Source: Hirudinaria manillensis
Taxonomy: Eukaryota > Annelida > Clitellata > Hirudinida > Hirudinidae
Assembly (NCBI GenBank): GCA_034509925.1
Contig: CM067538.1
Span: 4,055,001 to 4,119,000 of the forward strand
Direction of reading: 5' to 3'
Length of the DNA: 64,000 nt
Below are positions 1 to 61,076 of this stretch, in pieces. A program made the translations under genes and the position numbers. The stretch's first letter is position 1. Each line of letters begins with the position of its first letter. Below the pieces are notes generated by a model. It was not told the DNA's origin and ran no database searches. It was given only the letters and a program-made list of their open reading frames with translations.

Positions 1-1719
1 GGGACAAATATGTTAATTAATGACGATTAGTTTAACAAAAAAATTGAGAAAAGAATTTGAAATTTAAACACAGCAGTAAAATGTCTCAACAAATTGACTC
101 TTAACTCCTAAAAGTTCCGTCTCTAAGAAGAGGATACGTAAATGTAAGTAATAGTTTATTAAATAAATTAGAAATAGTTTATTATAAATTTATTATGCAT
201 AAATTTAAAAAAAAAACATTTTTCAAAATCGCAAAATCAAATCAATCTCTGAAATCAATGAAATTTGAAGAACCAAAAAACATCAAGAGAATGGTTCTCA
301 ACTGCTCGAGGAAAGTTTGAAAGAATCTGAAACCTTCAGAAATTTCGTCGAAAGAGGGCAGGAAAGGATTGCAAGGAAGTTTTTAAAAAGAATAGTTTTT
401 TAATGATTAATAAAGAAATAGAAGGAAAATGGTTTTTTAAGAATCATTGGACCTTTCATGATGCGGTTAACATGTCGTGAGAAACTGAATAATGTATTGT
501 AGAATTGTTTTAAATTCGAATTTTAATTAATTTTAATTCAACCAATCAATTTTTAATTTAATTATTTATAGTTAATCAATTTTAATTAGTCGATTAATTA
601 ACGTGATTTAATTAATTATATTTTAATTAATCGACATAGATTTTCTTTTTGATCCTTCGATGAATTTCGGCTTTTCGGCGAATCGTCTGCCGAAAATTGT
701 GCCGTTTCGTTGAGTTTTTTTTTTATCTCCATGGTAACGCCATTAGAACTTTTAACATTTTAATGTTGTTGTTGTTGTTGTTTATTTCTTTGCTTTTCGA
801 GGAGTAATTCTGATCGGGAGAAGCAAATATTTCAAAAGTTAAGAAGCAGAATGGTGAAAATGAAAAATAACTATATAGTTATGATAATTATATAGTCATG
901 TTAATGGTAATGGCTGTTAATTACTTTTATTGTTAATTGATACAAATATGTTAATTGCAAAGTGAATTTCCATAAAAGATGATGGCCGGTGAAAGAAGCC
1001 CCCGGGTTTCCATGAATAATTAATGAGATGATGCTAGCATTTCAAAATTAAAAGCTGTTTTAATTTGCTTGACGAACTAAATAGTGATTCTCATACTCCA
1101 TCATTATCGTTGTCATTAACATCACTATCATCAAAACCACCATCATCACCACCACCATCATCATCGCTATCATCATCACCGTCGTTGACAAGAAGTACCT
1201 CTAAAGCTAGACATAGGGTTCTGCAGAAAAGCGAACTAAATTGAAATATGCATAAACATCTTTACATCGTCTTCATCCTCATCCTCACGATCATCATCGT
1301 CATCGTCATCACCACAATCATTCTTTTCAAACCATGTAAACACAAGATGTGAACATGAAAGTTATTTTATTTATAAACTTCGCATGTTTTGATGAAAACC
1401 AGGCTTTTATTAAACAATAAATATTCGTAATTTGACCAATTAACTGTAATTTATTTTTATTTGTTTCATTACAAAATTTTAAAGAAATATGCCATCATCA
1501 TTATCACCACCACCATCATCATCACCATCATCGTCATCGTCATCATCATCTAGGCGACAGAAAGTCATGACGTGGCTATCAATAAGCATTTCCTACGTTC
1601 TCATCACCATTATTTTTGAACTCAATAAAGTTGCAAACAAACCTCGCTGAGTGCATTTGCTGGAAATAATTTCTTAATAAATAATAAATAATTTCTTTGT
1701 TTTTCTATTTAATAATTTA

Positions 1720-2020
1720 TAATGTTATAACCCCGGGTCCTCAAACTAATTATGGTAGGTCAGGTTTATTGAAAGTATTCGGATGGCTTGGAAGATATTC
1801 AATGCCTAACTGTCCAGGTCTTGGAACCTGCTAATTCTCTGGCTCTCTGCTTTTCCCTTCCCTCTGCTTTTTCCCGATTACATGATTTGTCAAGGTTCAT
1901 ATCCAAACCTAACCAAAGACTACGAATAGCACTCTAAACGTTAATTAATTATTAATTTAATTAAAGTGCCATATAAAATTAATTATTCGTTAATTATCTA
2001 TTTTCAGGGTTATAACATTA
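1720..2020 (-). mobile_element. MITE-like element copy 1
   Basis: About 300 bp bounded by inverted TGTTATAACCC (1723-1733) and GGGTTATAACA (2007-2017). The interior matches the copies at 52653-52938 (opposite orientation) and 63740-64000, including the segments AGTCTTTGGTTAGGTTTGG and TTCAATAAACCTGACCTACC. It has no coding capacity. It lies in the neuroligin 3' intron. The target duplication is unclear. Confidence 0.75.
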
Positions 2021-2282
2021 ATTATGAGCACACAATGCACTTAATAATCACGTATAATCCGTCTTAATGTTCCTTGTACAATATTTTGGTGAATTTTAAT
2101 AAAAGATATACTGTTTAATACATAAAATATGTATATTATGAATAATTAACAATATTAATCATTATTATGAATATTTAATAGTATATATTATAATTAATTA
2201 ACATTATAAACTTATTATTATTATAAATGTTTTAGTTTCATAATGTTTCTAACTTTAACTTTATGTGATGGTCTTAAAAATA

Positions 2283-2513
<231 letters not shown>

Positions 2514-2771
2514 TTCCTGCAAAAAATCTTTGAATAATTCCACAAAAAAGCTGAATAATCTTGAAATTTTATTGGAAAATCGTGCCAAAAAGTTTCTTCA
2601 ATTTGAAAATGGAATTCAATAACAGAAATTTCAAAAAAAGTCTTCTTTTTTTGTTGCAAAAATAACATCAGAAATAATAAATATTATTTTTATTTTGCAA
2701 GAATTATATTGTAATTATTTAAATTATTTGTTATTGGTATCGCATTAATGATTTATTTATGATGATGTGTG

Positions 2772-2824
2772 ATAATAATAATAATAGTTAATTTGTAGAG
2801 CGCCAATAGCGTCAGAGGCGCTAT
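2772..2824. repeat. AAT-linked dispersed repeat, copy 1
   Basis: An (AAT)n run followed by TAGTTAATTTGTAGAGCGCC and AATAGCGTCAGAGGCGCT, shared with 50057-50146. Such GCGCC palindromic units next to AAT tracts resemble the ends of microsatellite-seeding non-autonomous elements. Confidence 0.65.
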
Positions 2825-3037
2825 TTATTTTACATTTATAAACATTTGAAGCTTTAAATTTAAAAGTTAAAATTACAAAAGTTGAAAATGGAAAGGAACG
2901 AGTGAAAAGATCGTTAAATAAATAAAATGCTTTTGAAAATAAAAAGAATTTTTAATTAAAATATTAAATTTCAAGACAAAAGCGATTAAACGTTAAATGG
3001 TTGGCAACAATTTAATATAAATAACTTCTAAAGAGAA

Positions 3038-3541
<504 letters not shown>

Positions 3542-3571
3542 CACAGAAATAGAAAGTCAATCAATTCTCAC

Positions 3572-39682
<36,111 letters not shown>

Positions 39683-40311
39683 TTTCTTTTTCAGTTATTT
39701 AATTCAAAAATAGAGAAATTGATGATTTTTCGGTCAGAAATTGTTATTTCGAAAGATAGATTCGAGTCCTTTTTTATTGTTTTTTTTATATTAAATTTGA
39801 AATTGTTATTTTATTGCCCTAAATAGTACCAACAAAATGCTTATAAATAGAAAACCTAAAATTTCAATAAAATCCTCCACCACGCAACTCCCGCCAATTT
39901 GTGCTGACGAGCAGACGAGTTCTCTTTTGAGAGTTTTTGATCGAAAGATGCATGCTTCTCTCCAGGCATTCAAGCCAATGTGTGCAGTAGGGTGCCAATC
40001 AAAAAAATTTTGTTCGAAATTGTTTATTCCCGTTCCAGAAATTTATTCCTTTTACATTTCTAAAGCTATATACAAAATTTTAGATAAATAAAACGTCATT
40101 TAGAACTGTCTTTAGCATCTTGAACATGCCACAGTGCTTACTTGCGTATAATAGCGGAAATTACATGTTGCGCAAATGTTACATGGTTATCTTCGATAGC
40201 AAGAAATATTTTAGGTTTTTTTTTAAATCTGTTTAATTTCGTACAACTTAACCTTCAAAATATTATAAAATAACTTTCAACAGACTTTCAACAAAAAATG
40301 CAAAAATTTGA

Positions 40312-40702
40312 CTAAAATCCACTACTAACTAGTTTCTCAATAATGATTGATTTCTTAGGCATAAGAAAATGTTGCCTATGCATTTCAACAACCTGGAGCA
40401 GGTATTGCTTCTGATCCTCTTGATTAGTTAGTATGGAATTAAAGTCTTTTATTAAGGAGATGCCACGTTCTGCATCGTCATTAACAACTTTCAATTGTTG
40501 GACTTTGTGGCTGAATGAGACCAGATAACTCAGGCACTGTCAGATAAAATTGTGACCGAAATAAATAAATTTTGAGACAAAATATTATTTTGGACATCCA
40601 TCGAGCTCTGTGATATGCTCCTGGAGCACAAATATAAAAGTCTTTAGGGTCATCACCAAGGAAAATAAGTGCCAACTCCAACATCTCTAGGGTGGAATTC
40701 AA
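40312..40702 (-). pseudogene. Relic of an unidentified multicopy-type ORF
   Basis: Two adjacent minus-strand frames (40481-40702 and 40312-40494) look like separated parts of one protein. The first contains FICAPGAYHRARWMSKIIFC-like sequence (read as DFYICAPGAYHRARWMSKII), then CLKIYLFRSQFYLTVPELSG. The second contains KVVNDDAERGISLIKDFNSI then LTNQEDQKQYLLQVVEMHRQ. These phrases seem familiar from uncharacterised repetitive proteins in invertebrate genomes, but I cannot name the family. The junction looks like an internal deletion plus frameshift. An inverted partial copy of its start lies at 40798-40835. It sits between the neuroligin and EB genes and is probably not functional. Confidence 0.5.
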
Positions 40703-40835
40703 GCAATTCGTATCGAAAGATCGAAGGATCGAGAGCAGTTCAACAGATCATTCCATTTTGGACATCCTTGGATCTCAGGAAGAAAGTTTAATGCAATTCT
40801 TTCGATACCAATTGCTTGAATTCCACCCTAGAGAT
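40683..40835. repeat. Long inverted repeat (38-bp arms)
   Basis: The arms at 40683-40720 and 40798-40835 are reverse complements at 37 of 38 positions, with a 77-base loop. The right arm re-encodes the CLNSTLEM start of the adjacent relic ORF on the plus strand, so it is an inverted partial copy. Confidence 0.93.
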
Positions 40836-41086
40836 GATTACAAGGAGTTGTTGGAGTTGTTATAGAAATTTTTGATTGGCACCTTAGTGTGCAGGCACGG
40901 ATGGATGGATGAAGGTAGAGGGATGGACGGACGGTTAGATGGAAGGATGGATTAGCGAATGAAAGAACGTTGGAGTGGGTTTCATACTTACTGAATATCT
41001 GAATGAATGGATTGTGAATTATTTACTTAATTCTTATGGAACACTGACGTTGGAAGAGTGATAGAATGGATTGACGGATGGGTGGA

Positions 41087-41233
41087 CGGACGGATGGATG
41101 GACGGATGTACGGATGGATGGATGGGTGGATGGATGGGTGGATGGATGGATGGATGGATGGATGGATGGATGGATGGATGGATGGATGGATGGATGGATG
41201 GATGGATGGATGGATGGATGGATGGATGGACGA
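41087..41233. repeat. GGAT microsatellite
   Basis: About 36 GGAT units with GGAC and GGGT variants at the left end, intergenic. Confidence 0.96.
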
Positions 41234-43683
41234 ATGGACGAATTGATAGATTGAACAATGAATGAATGAATGGATGCGTGATCGGATGAAAAGATAGGAT
41301 GGTGAAGAAATGAGGCTCTGTTACCCATTCCATTCTTGGTACTTGTTCAATTTTTAAGCAGACTGGAACTTAACTTGAGGCTCCTTTCGAAAGAGGAGCC
41401 AACAAATGTACCCCGGCTGTCATTTATGTCTTTCTCTTTTCCTCAATCAATCATTTTTATGTCCCTCCTGAGTTCTTATCAAAGGATTTCAACCTCAAAT
41501 TTTATTATTTATTTACAATTCTATTTCAAAATTTATTTTTTTATTCATTTAAAAATTAATCGTAAATATTGTAAAAATGAGGTATTATAATTATAAGTAA
41601 TATAAATACATGTCCGCAGAATGAAATCCATTGAAAAAAAGAACTAAAAATTCATTATAACCATAATAAATAAAAAATAATAAATAAATAAAAATATTTG
41701 CGCAAAACTAATTTTTTTAAATAGATTTTAATCACAAAACATTCATTTTTTGAGTAAAATTCTTGGAAAATGTGAACTCGTTAACTGCTCCATGCTTCAA
41801 ACGGCGATTTGATTTTTATTAAATTTCTGAGAAATCATTTCATGATGATAATGATGACGGTGGTGATGGTGATGATGATGATGATGACGATGACGATGAT
41901 GAAGATGACGATGACGATGATGATGATGATGATGACATAATAATAAAAATAATAATAACACTACACAGCAGACTTGAAGTTCTTAAGTAATTTTTTTAGT
42001 GGTTTTCAAGGTTGAAATGCTTTGCTGTTAAAAATCCATTTCACTCGGTTTGATTTCAAATTCTCCCCAACCCTGGGTTGCTGATATTAATACTTGGAAC
42101 AGAGCATTGGCTACAAGTCTACTGCAGAGTAGATTTTTAAAAATGTTTGCTTCCTGAAAAGTATTGTGAGTGGTGCCTTAAAGGCATCAATGAATGTAGA
42201 TTTTCCTGCCTCGTGTAGAAATTCCGAGAAACAGACAATTTATTACTTATTTGATTTAATTAATTTAGTAACATTTGTGCCAAATTTGATTTAATTAAAA
42301 ATATTCTCCTGATTTTCGTTTCTAATTTTAAGTACCATGATCCTTGATGTAGGACCCTATATCGTTTTGGAACAAAGTCCTGGGAAAACCCTTCACTTAT
42401 TCGTAAACAGATTTGCACCAAGATTTGCAGAGACGATTTGTTTTAGTAATTTTAGGGGAAAATCCAGAACGGCATGTTGCGCTCTGATGTCTTGATGGTT
42501 TTATGAAACAAAGTTGCGAAACTAATGTGACGCAATGTGTCAACGACAAGTTTTATTTCAGCTGTCAGGCCTTTGAGGGGGTCCTTGACCCATTTGTTCC
42601 TCGATCAGAAGCCCTGATGAGCCTGATTTGAGGACAAAAATGTCTTCATTGACATTGCTTGCAGAAAGTTACTTCTTGGAAGACATTGTGAATGATAATT
42701 AAATAATTGTTTAAATAATTAAATAAAATAATGTTTTCTTTATTCGTTGTTTTCACGTTAATTCTTCCAATTAATTAGTTCCAATTTTGTGTGAAGATCA
42801 GGCAGACAAAAAAAAGATGAACTTAGGCACGTTGCACGGTTTAAATGTTCTGCTGACGACTTGAGGAACACAAAAAAAGTGTCGATGAATGAAAGAACAC
42901 AATTCTTTATCTTCATCACCAATTTTGCAGACGACGATGTGCTTTTTATTTTCAATGATCAGCGGTAGATGTCTCTTATGAACGGATGTGTATTCGGCAC
43001 AAAGTAGAGGGGAATGTCACGCCTGGGCAGTTCCATGGTGCACAACAAAACATTGATTTGATATTTATAAGAGAAAACATGACAAAAGTTGAAAAGCTTT
43101 AAAACAAGTTCAAGTGTTGGGCAAATTAGGACGTCAGTTTTGTGTTTTAATGCATTTTATTTTAAAATTCCTAAGTAATTATTTATTAATAAAGTTTAAT
43201 ATGATATTTTTAGATTTATATTTAATGACACGTTGTAATAATTCATGATTTTAACGTCTTATATCTTAGAATAATTACAATAATCAGATTAAATATTTTT
43301 ATGTTATTACACTATTTACTATCATATTCTAAAATATCATAGCATATTAAATTTATTAAATTTGAAATATATTTCATTTCAGTTCAACAATTTAAGAAAA
43401 AAGAAAACATTTTCAACTTCTGCAGTAAAAGTCGATGATGATGGACGTGAAATATGAGCAATGATTCTTCTTAATAATAATGAAAAGGACGATGACACAA
43501 GGATGATAAAGATGTTGTAGGCACGACAGCTTTCGAATGTTTGCAGGAAAAGATTTGAGATATGTTTGCCAAGCATCGTTGTCATGTCAAGGGTGGTCCG
43601 TGGTTGTTAACACCGTCATAACTGTGTCTAACATAATAGCATCGTCGTCGTCGTCGTCATCACCACCTAATTCACCATCAAGT

Positions 43684-43745
43684 GATGCTAAGTGGTGGAG
43701 ACTTTCGCCTTTCAAGGTTGGTGGCACGAATTCGAGTCCCGTCTT
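43684..43745 (+). mobile_element. tRNA-derived SINE candidate
   Basis: GATGCTAAGTGGTGGAGAC resembles an A box and GAATTCGAGTCCC (43728-43740) a B box, with TTTCGCCTTTCAAGG between them. Stem pairing is poor, so it looks like a degenerate tRNA-like SINE head. Confidence 0.4.
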
Positions 43746-45173
43746 GGAGCCCGATGACCCGACCATCCAAGGTCCCAATCATGTCATCCAATTATGCAAT
43801 TTAAAATGATTATCGGTGAATTGTAAAAATCACTCACAAATTGCCAAATTAATTTTTTTCTAATCAATCTATTTAGACGGAAGTAGTTCAATATTTCATT
43901 TCAACATTTGAATTAAATAAATTATTTATTATTTTAATATTAATATTCTAATTCAACAACCTAAATAATTAATAATAATATTTCAAATGAATTTATTTAG
44001 AGACGGTTGTTCAACTGCAAACAAATTTCTTTTGCAACTGCGATAGAAAAATATTTATTTCTTTCATAACTTCTCAATAATAGATTCTTAAATCGGAGAA
44101 TTTCTTTTGTTAATTTGTTTTCGCAATTAATTCTGATTTCAATTTATTCAAAGTATTTCGATACAAAAATGAATAAATGCATTTATATTAAATTATCTTT
44201 TAAAACATTATTTTCTAATTAAAATTAAAATTATATAATTAAAATTATAAATCTAAGTGACGAGTTGACGAACGTTGAGAACTCAAAAACATGAATTCTA
44301 GAATAATTTTAAAAATATTCTTTAAAATCATTAAATTATTTAAAAATTTAAAAATTCGGGTCTAAAACGTGATGAAAACATTTCTAAGGGCATCTTGTCC
44401 TGATCACGTTTCTATCGGATGAATCCTGTCTTCAACATTAAATCGTCGCCTTCGTTGTCATCATCACCATAGCAACATCAACATCATCATCATCATCACC
44501 TCTATCATCGTTATCGTCATCAGCGTCATCATCATCTCATTCCATCCTTATCAGTCCTTATCAATTCCTTAGACAATTTGGAAGCCAAATTTCAAACATT
44601 CCAGCATTCAGCCGATTACGAGTATATATCAATGAGGACGACGACGGCGATGGTGATAATGGCGGTGATAATGGTGATGGTGGTGGTGGTAAACATAATC
44701 ATTTAGGGCTGTTAGCCTCACAATTCTCAATGAATGTAATCAAATGGTTCCTGGAAATTCAATGAATAAAATATAATCGGAAAAATATAGATCAATTACA
44801 ATTACACTCCTCCCACTTATTCAATTACGTGAGGTAATCACTTTAAAACATTCCCACGTTGCCATTCCGTGCTCTGGCGAATGCCATCATCACCATCCTC
44901 AACGTCGATATCATCACCATCAATACCTCTTCCATATCTTCCACATCGGTATCATCATCATCATCATCATCGTCATCATCCTTTTCCTCATCAGCATTAT
45001 CATCATCATCATCATCATCGTCAACTGATCGACAGCGATGTGTCTACCACACTTATCAGCATTATCAGTGCTGTCATCTCAAACATTACACTCCATCTGC
45101 ATTCTTTTTTGCTATTCGTGAAAATTTCAATAATTTTTGACGGAACGACGTATCCGATCTCATCACCCATCAC

Positions 45174-45306
45174 GAGATCCATCATCATCGTCAACGTCAT
45201 TGTCATCATCATCACCACCACCACCATCATCATCGTCATCATCATCATCACCATCACCACCACCACCATCATCATCATCGTCAACATCATCATCATTATC
45301 ATCATC
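45174..45306. repeat. ATC/ACC/GTC trinucleotide-rich tract
   Basis: A dense ATC-type repeat within a wider ATC-rich zone (44880-45310). Poly-Ser, poly-His and poly-Asp frames here are artefacts. Confidence 0.92.
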
Positions 45307-46769
45307 AGCGCATCGTAACGTCGTAAGCATCACAGGACGAATTTTATTTCCGAAATCTATTTTCATCATTCTCGGTCGTCAACGTGATTCAGTTGAGAAT
45401 TGAACTGATATGATAATTTGAATTAAAATCAATGAAAATTATATTTTTATTTTATTTTTTACGAAAAGACGCAAATAATGCAAAATAATTCTTTACAATG
45501 CATTTCATTTTACATCCGTTGCTGCTATGATCTATTTATTCATATTTATGGAAACAATAAAATCGATTATTAACAATTTTTAAAAAATGTTTAACAACAC
45601 AATGGTCATTTAATAAGGTTTTATATTAAAATTTTGTTCAATTCGTCGTCAGACGCCAACGAAAGCTCAGTAAAGAAAATGGACGTACACACACACACGC
45701 GCGCACACACGCATTTTCAAATTGAAACATTTAAACAAATTTAAGAAAATAATTAATTTTAAAATCTGAACTTTGAAATTGAGATAAAATTAAAAACAAA
45801 TGCTTCTTTTACGTTTGCAACAACAACAGCAACAACAATCCATTACATTTACAAGACATCAATTGTTGAGTATTTAAAATCACTTTTTACAAAACATTCG
45901 ATAGATGGCACCGTTTGCACTCCAGGTCATCAAGTGCTCTAACATTCTTCGTAACGACTACAACTTAATTATTTTGATTATAATTACAGCACGACATAAT
46001 TATGAATATTATTTATGACGAAACTTTAATAACATTTTAATTCTAATTAATTTTATTCTCCTTTGCATTCGCAGTTCAGGACGCTTTAAGTGAGAGTAGC
46101 ATCGGTAACTTTAAATGTTCAAAGAGGATGAGGATGACGACGACGATGTTTATTGACATCACGTGGGCTCTGGAAATTCCGTATTCCGTGCTGAGAAGGA
46201 CTGAAAGAAGCAATCCATTGTTATCGTGATTAGTAATTTTATTGATAACTTAATTAACATTTTAAGGAATCTAAAATTAGATTATTATTTATTTATTATA
46301 TTTTATTATAATTAATTACTTTACTATTCTATCATGTCAAGTAATTTGCTGACAAACGATTTCTCAAGTAAAAAATAAAACAAAGCGAGGTGTATGTTTA
46401 TTTAACCTGAATTTCTTCATAAAACATGTAACATGATATACGTAATATGAAACATACACGTATATGAAACATACTTGTATATGCAACATAAAAACAATAT
46501 AAATAATAGTATAATTCTTACGGACGAATCTTTTTTGTAAATGAATCTTGTTCTGTGGCCTTATAATGTTCTTTTAGTGTTGCGTTGTCTGAACATTAAA
46601 CGGTTTCTTTAACGAATTAATTTTTTTTTTGTTTTCATGGAACGTGCAAATAACACTGAGTTCACAAATACATCCCAGCAATTCTGCTGGTAGACATGAA
46701 GGCAGTGAAGGAAGGACATTGAAGCAATTCTATTAAAAATTTTGAGCGGTTATTTTGAGATTGAAGTAA

Positions 46770-47530
46770 TTGAATAAGTGCCTTATAAGAAACTTAACGA
46801 ACAAACGAAACTGCATTTTTGGCCTCAATAGAACTGTCTCATGGTCTGACAGGCTGAAGCTCCTAAATGGAACTTCTAAAAAAATTACGAAATCCTTGGA
46901 CTTTGTAGAATCACAAAGAAATGACGGCAACTTGGACTGCTTGGTCGTCTCTTCCGAGCTGACAATGTAACTCCACCTCACGACAAAAGAGACAGAGTGA
47001 GACACGGAGACGTTGCAAAAGAGGATGACAATGATCCAAACCCAATGAAGATAATTTCGGTGGATGAAGCTCTGTTAAGAAAGAGAGTTCAGCACGAACT
47101 TAGAAAAAAATCCAAACTCTACCCTCGAGATCAATTTGTACTTTGCGAAAAAGTGAAACACTTTTAAAATGTCGTCAGGGTTTGAAATTTATTCCAGCTT
47201 AAAAAGACGGGTCTGGTTTTATGGAGATTGTTGCAATTTCCGTGGTAAATGGATGAAGCATTTGTTCTCAAAGGATTCATTGACTACTCAAGTACAAAGT
47301 ACAATTGCTTCCAGAATCTTTCAAGACGTCGAGCTAAATACTGCTTTTATAATTTACCAAATGATGAAAGTTGAAAAATCTGATTGAATGGATGAAAGTG
47401 GATGACAGTTTGCCTCCAAAAATATCTGTCTTGGAACGAAATCTGAAAATCTTTTTAGAAGCAAATCCACAAATTCAATGCGTTCCAATTGACCCGATGA
47501 AGAAAATATCAGTCACAATGTTTAAATGTG
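46770..47530 (+). pseudogene. Unidentified decayed ORF region
   Basis: A run of broken plus-strand frames with protein-like composition between the neuroligin start and the EB gene end. It includes SWSDRLKLLNGTSKKITKSL (46770-46970), ISVDEALLRKRVQHELRKKS (around 47060-47110), RRVWFYGDCCNFRGKWMKHL (47169-47387) and VDDSLPPKISVLERNLKIFL (47371-47604). The frame changes at least twice and stops intervene. It reads like an old retrogene or transposon ORF. I do not recognise the family. Confidence 0.35.
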
Positions 47531-47744
47531 CGGCTTTAAAATGCACCCCTTTCTTAAAACATTTCTTAAGAATTGCGTTATTATTGTTATTACTGTGTAA
47601 ATAATTTGAAAACAATAATTTATTATTGACCATAATTCGTTATAATTCTTGTAATAATGATAATAAATACATATAATAAACATAAATACAAATATAGATA
47701 TATCATAAATATTTATTTTAATAAATAATGGACAAATTAAGTAA

Positions 47745-58732
<10,988 letters not shown>

Positions 58733-59387
58733 AAGACACGCTTCAATGAACGACAATTGAGTCCAAAATTTCTTTCCCTTTTTGCGGATAAAGTCAGAAA
58801 TTATGACAACCGATGGTCTTAGGTTTTTAAATGTAATTTCAAGCATCGTCGTCGTCATCCTAGCCGGCATATCATCATCATCAGTAGCAGCCACATTATC
58901 ACAATCAACATCATCATCATTACAGTTATCGTTCTCGTTATCAAATATTAAATCAAGGATGCAGAAATTGACAAAATGAAACAAATTTAAATCTGGTTTT
59001 TGTTATGTTTTCAGCTTTTAATGTGAATTCGTCTCATCAGGTCGTTAACTGCTACTTCTTAATGATTGTATCTGAGTTCTTATTGTTGTTGTTGCGACCA
59101 TTATCGTTGTTGTTGCTGCTGCCATTGTTGTTGTTGTTGTTGTTGGTGAACTTGAGATTCTATGGCTTCTCAGGTTTGTTATGCTTTCGTTCTCAGGAAT
59201 TCGACAGGTTAAGTTGAAATTTGTTATCGATGATGATAATGATGATTGTGAAGAAGAAGATAATGACGACGACGACGACGACGACGATGGTGCAGTTGAC
59301 CAGAGAGATGATGACTACAACATGCTGGTTATGACGCAAGCACTTTAATTCATGTTTTTATCGATTGAATGGAACCTTGTTTAGATG

Positions 59388-59424
59388 ACAGCATACAAAG
59401 TGTAGCTGTTGCTTTGTATGCTGT
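59388..59424. repeat. Perfect 13-bp hairpin
   Basis: ACAGCATACAAAG (59388-59400) and CTTTGTATGCTGT (59412-59424) surround an 11-base loop. The stem is too short for a typical microRNA precursor. Confidence 0.8.
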
Positions 59425-59837
59425 GAGGTATTGATTGTGATGCCCACTGGTGTTAAAAGTGATGATAGCGGAGGTGGTGATGAATATGGTGATGAAAACG
59501 ATTACGATGATGATGATGCTGACGATGATGGTGATAACGATGAATTCAGGTAAGATGTTCGGTCATATGTTCCATGTTTTATCAGAGCAAGAAATTCCTG
59601 ACCAAAAGATATGAGGCGAGTGCATTTCAACACATCATCACATCGTTGTACACGTCGTCATCATCGCCACCATCGTCATCGTCGTCATCACCCGAATAAA
59701 GCGGTTTAGTAATCACATCATTTATTATCAAAATAGCTTAAATAATTTTACAAATTCGAAAGTCACATAAAAGTGTCGATAAAACCTGCGTTTTGCTTGT
59801 TTTGTGCAGTTATTTAATTGCATTGATGCTTCTTTGT

Positions 59838-59918
59838 GTTGTTGTTGTTGTTGTTGCTGCTGTTGTTGTTATTGTTGTTGTTGCTGTTGTTGTTATTGTT
59901 GTTGTTGCTGTTGTTGTT

Positions 59919-59950
<32 letters not shown>
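59838..59950. repeat. TTG/TTA/CTG trinucleotide tract
   Basis: A TTG run with a higher-order unit TTGTTGTTGCTGTTGTTGTT plus A, about 27 bases, repeated three times. Confidence 0.93.
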
Positions 59951-61020
59951 ACGTAACAAACGTTTGAACTTTTAAAGTATTCCAATCTTAGCTAGATTCG
60001 AAAACAACCAAAACTATTTTCAAGACATCAGTAGCGGTGGTGGTGATGATGATTTAAATGATGATGATGATGACGACGATGATGTTGGGGAAGTGGATGA
60101 GAGATTATTTTCTAAACTCCTTTTCATCTCAGAACAGAACGTGTTTAAAGTCAGGTTCTCTTATTTTCCGTCCAAAGTTTTGACGTCAATTTAAAAGTCT
60201 TAAGAGTCAAACAATAAATTATTTTATGTCAAATTAAGTTGCGATTAATGCAAATTTTAATAATACTTTATAACCACTAATGCAACTTGACGTTAATGTC
60301 CGAGTTTTAGTAATTTTTAATATAAAAAATTTAATTTTTAATTTAAAAAAAAAAATTAAAATTAAAACTTCAAATATTTAAAGTACTCGAATAAATTTTA
60401 TCCTGAGTTTAAAAACAAAAACACAAAAGAAATGCAAACAAATGTTGGCAAAAAAAATTTCTCATTTTCAGACAAAAATCAGTTCTGAACATTGTACTCA
60501 AGCCACCCACTTGCATCCAATTAAACCCAACCAGTACCCACCCATCTATTCAGTCACCCCGTGATCATGAAACTCCTCAAATTTCTTCACTCACCTTAAT
60601 GAGTGCCTTCTTAAACTCCATAAGACATTCGACTAAAAGGTTGCCAATTGAATCTTAATTCAGTCTTCGATATTCAGTCTCAGTGAATCAGTGAGGACGA
60701 CAACCACAGCAACAACGACAGTCAACAACAACGATCATCAACAATCATCATGAACAACAACAACAACAACAAAATCCTCACTCATTTCGAGCAGAACACA
60801 TGTTCCAATGAGATTGAGTAGCATAAGGTTGGCCCCTTTTAAGCTGCTGCGTGCGCGGTTGTGAGTGTGTGAATCACTGAATCGTGTTTCTTACGAAAAG
60901 CTCCTTCTACGACTCTGTCTAGCAACCAATTCAATCTTGTAATGTCCTTTTATTATTTCATTATCAGGTTTAGCACGTTTGTGTTGTTATTATAATTACC
61001 ATTACCATCAGCATAGGATT

Positions 61021-61022
61021 AG

Positions 61023-61053
<31 letters not shown>

Positions 61054-61076
61054 ATTATTACTATTAGTATTATTAT
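61021..61076. repeat. TTA microsatellite
   Basis: Short imperfect TTA run; a second one lies at 61386-61433. Confidence 0.85.

Larger units (their letters stand above)
39683..47744. other. Intergenic region between neuroligin and EB genes
   Basis: Contains the relic ORF with inverted repeat (40.3-40.85 kb), GGAT and ATC tracts, a SINE-like block at 43.7 kb, a CA/CG dinucleotide run near 45690 and the decayed ORF at 46.8-47.5 kb. No other gene was supported, and no promoter for the neuroligin gene was found. Confidence 0.6.

Noticed and set aside
44859-45403. Poly-Ser, poly-His, poly-Met and poly-Asp frames on both strands
   Set aside because: Derived from ATC/ACC trinucleotide repeats.
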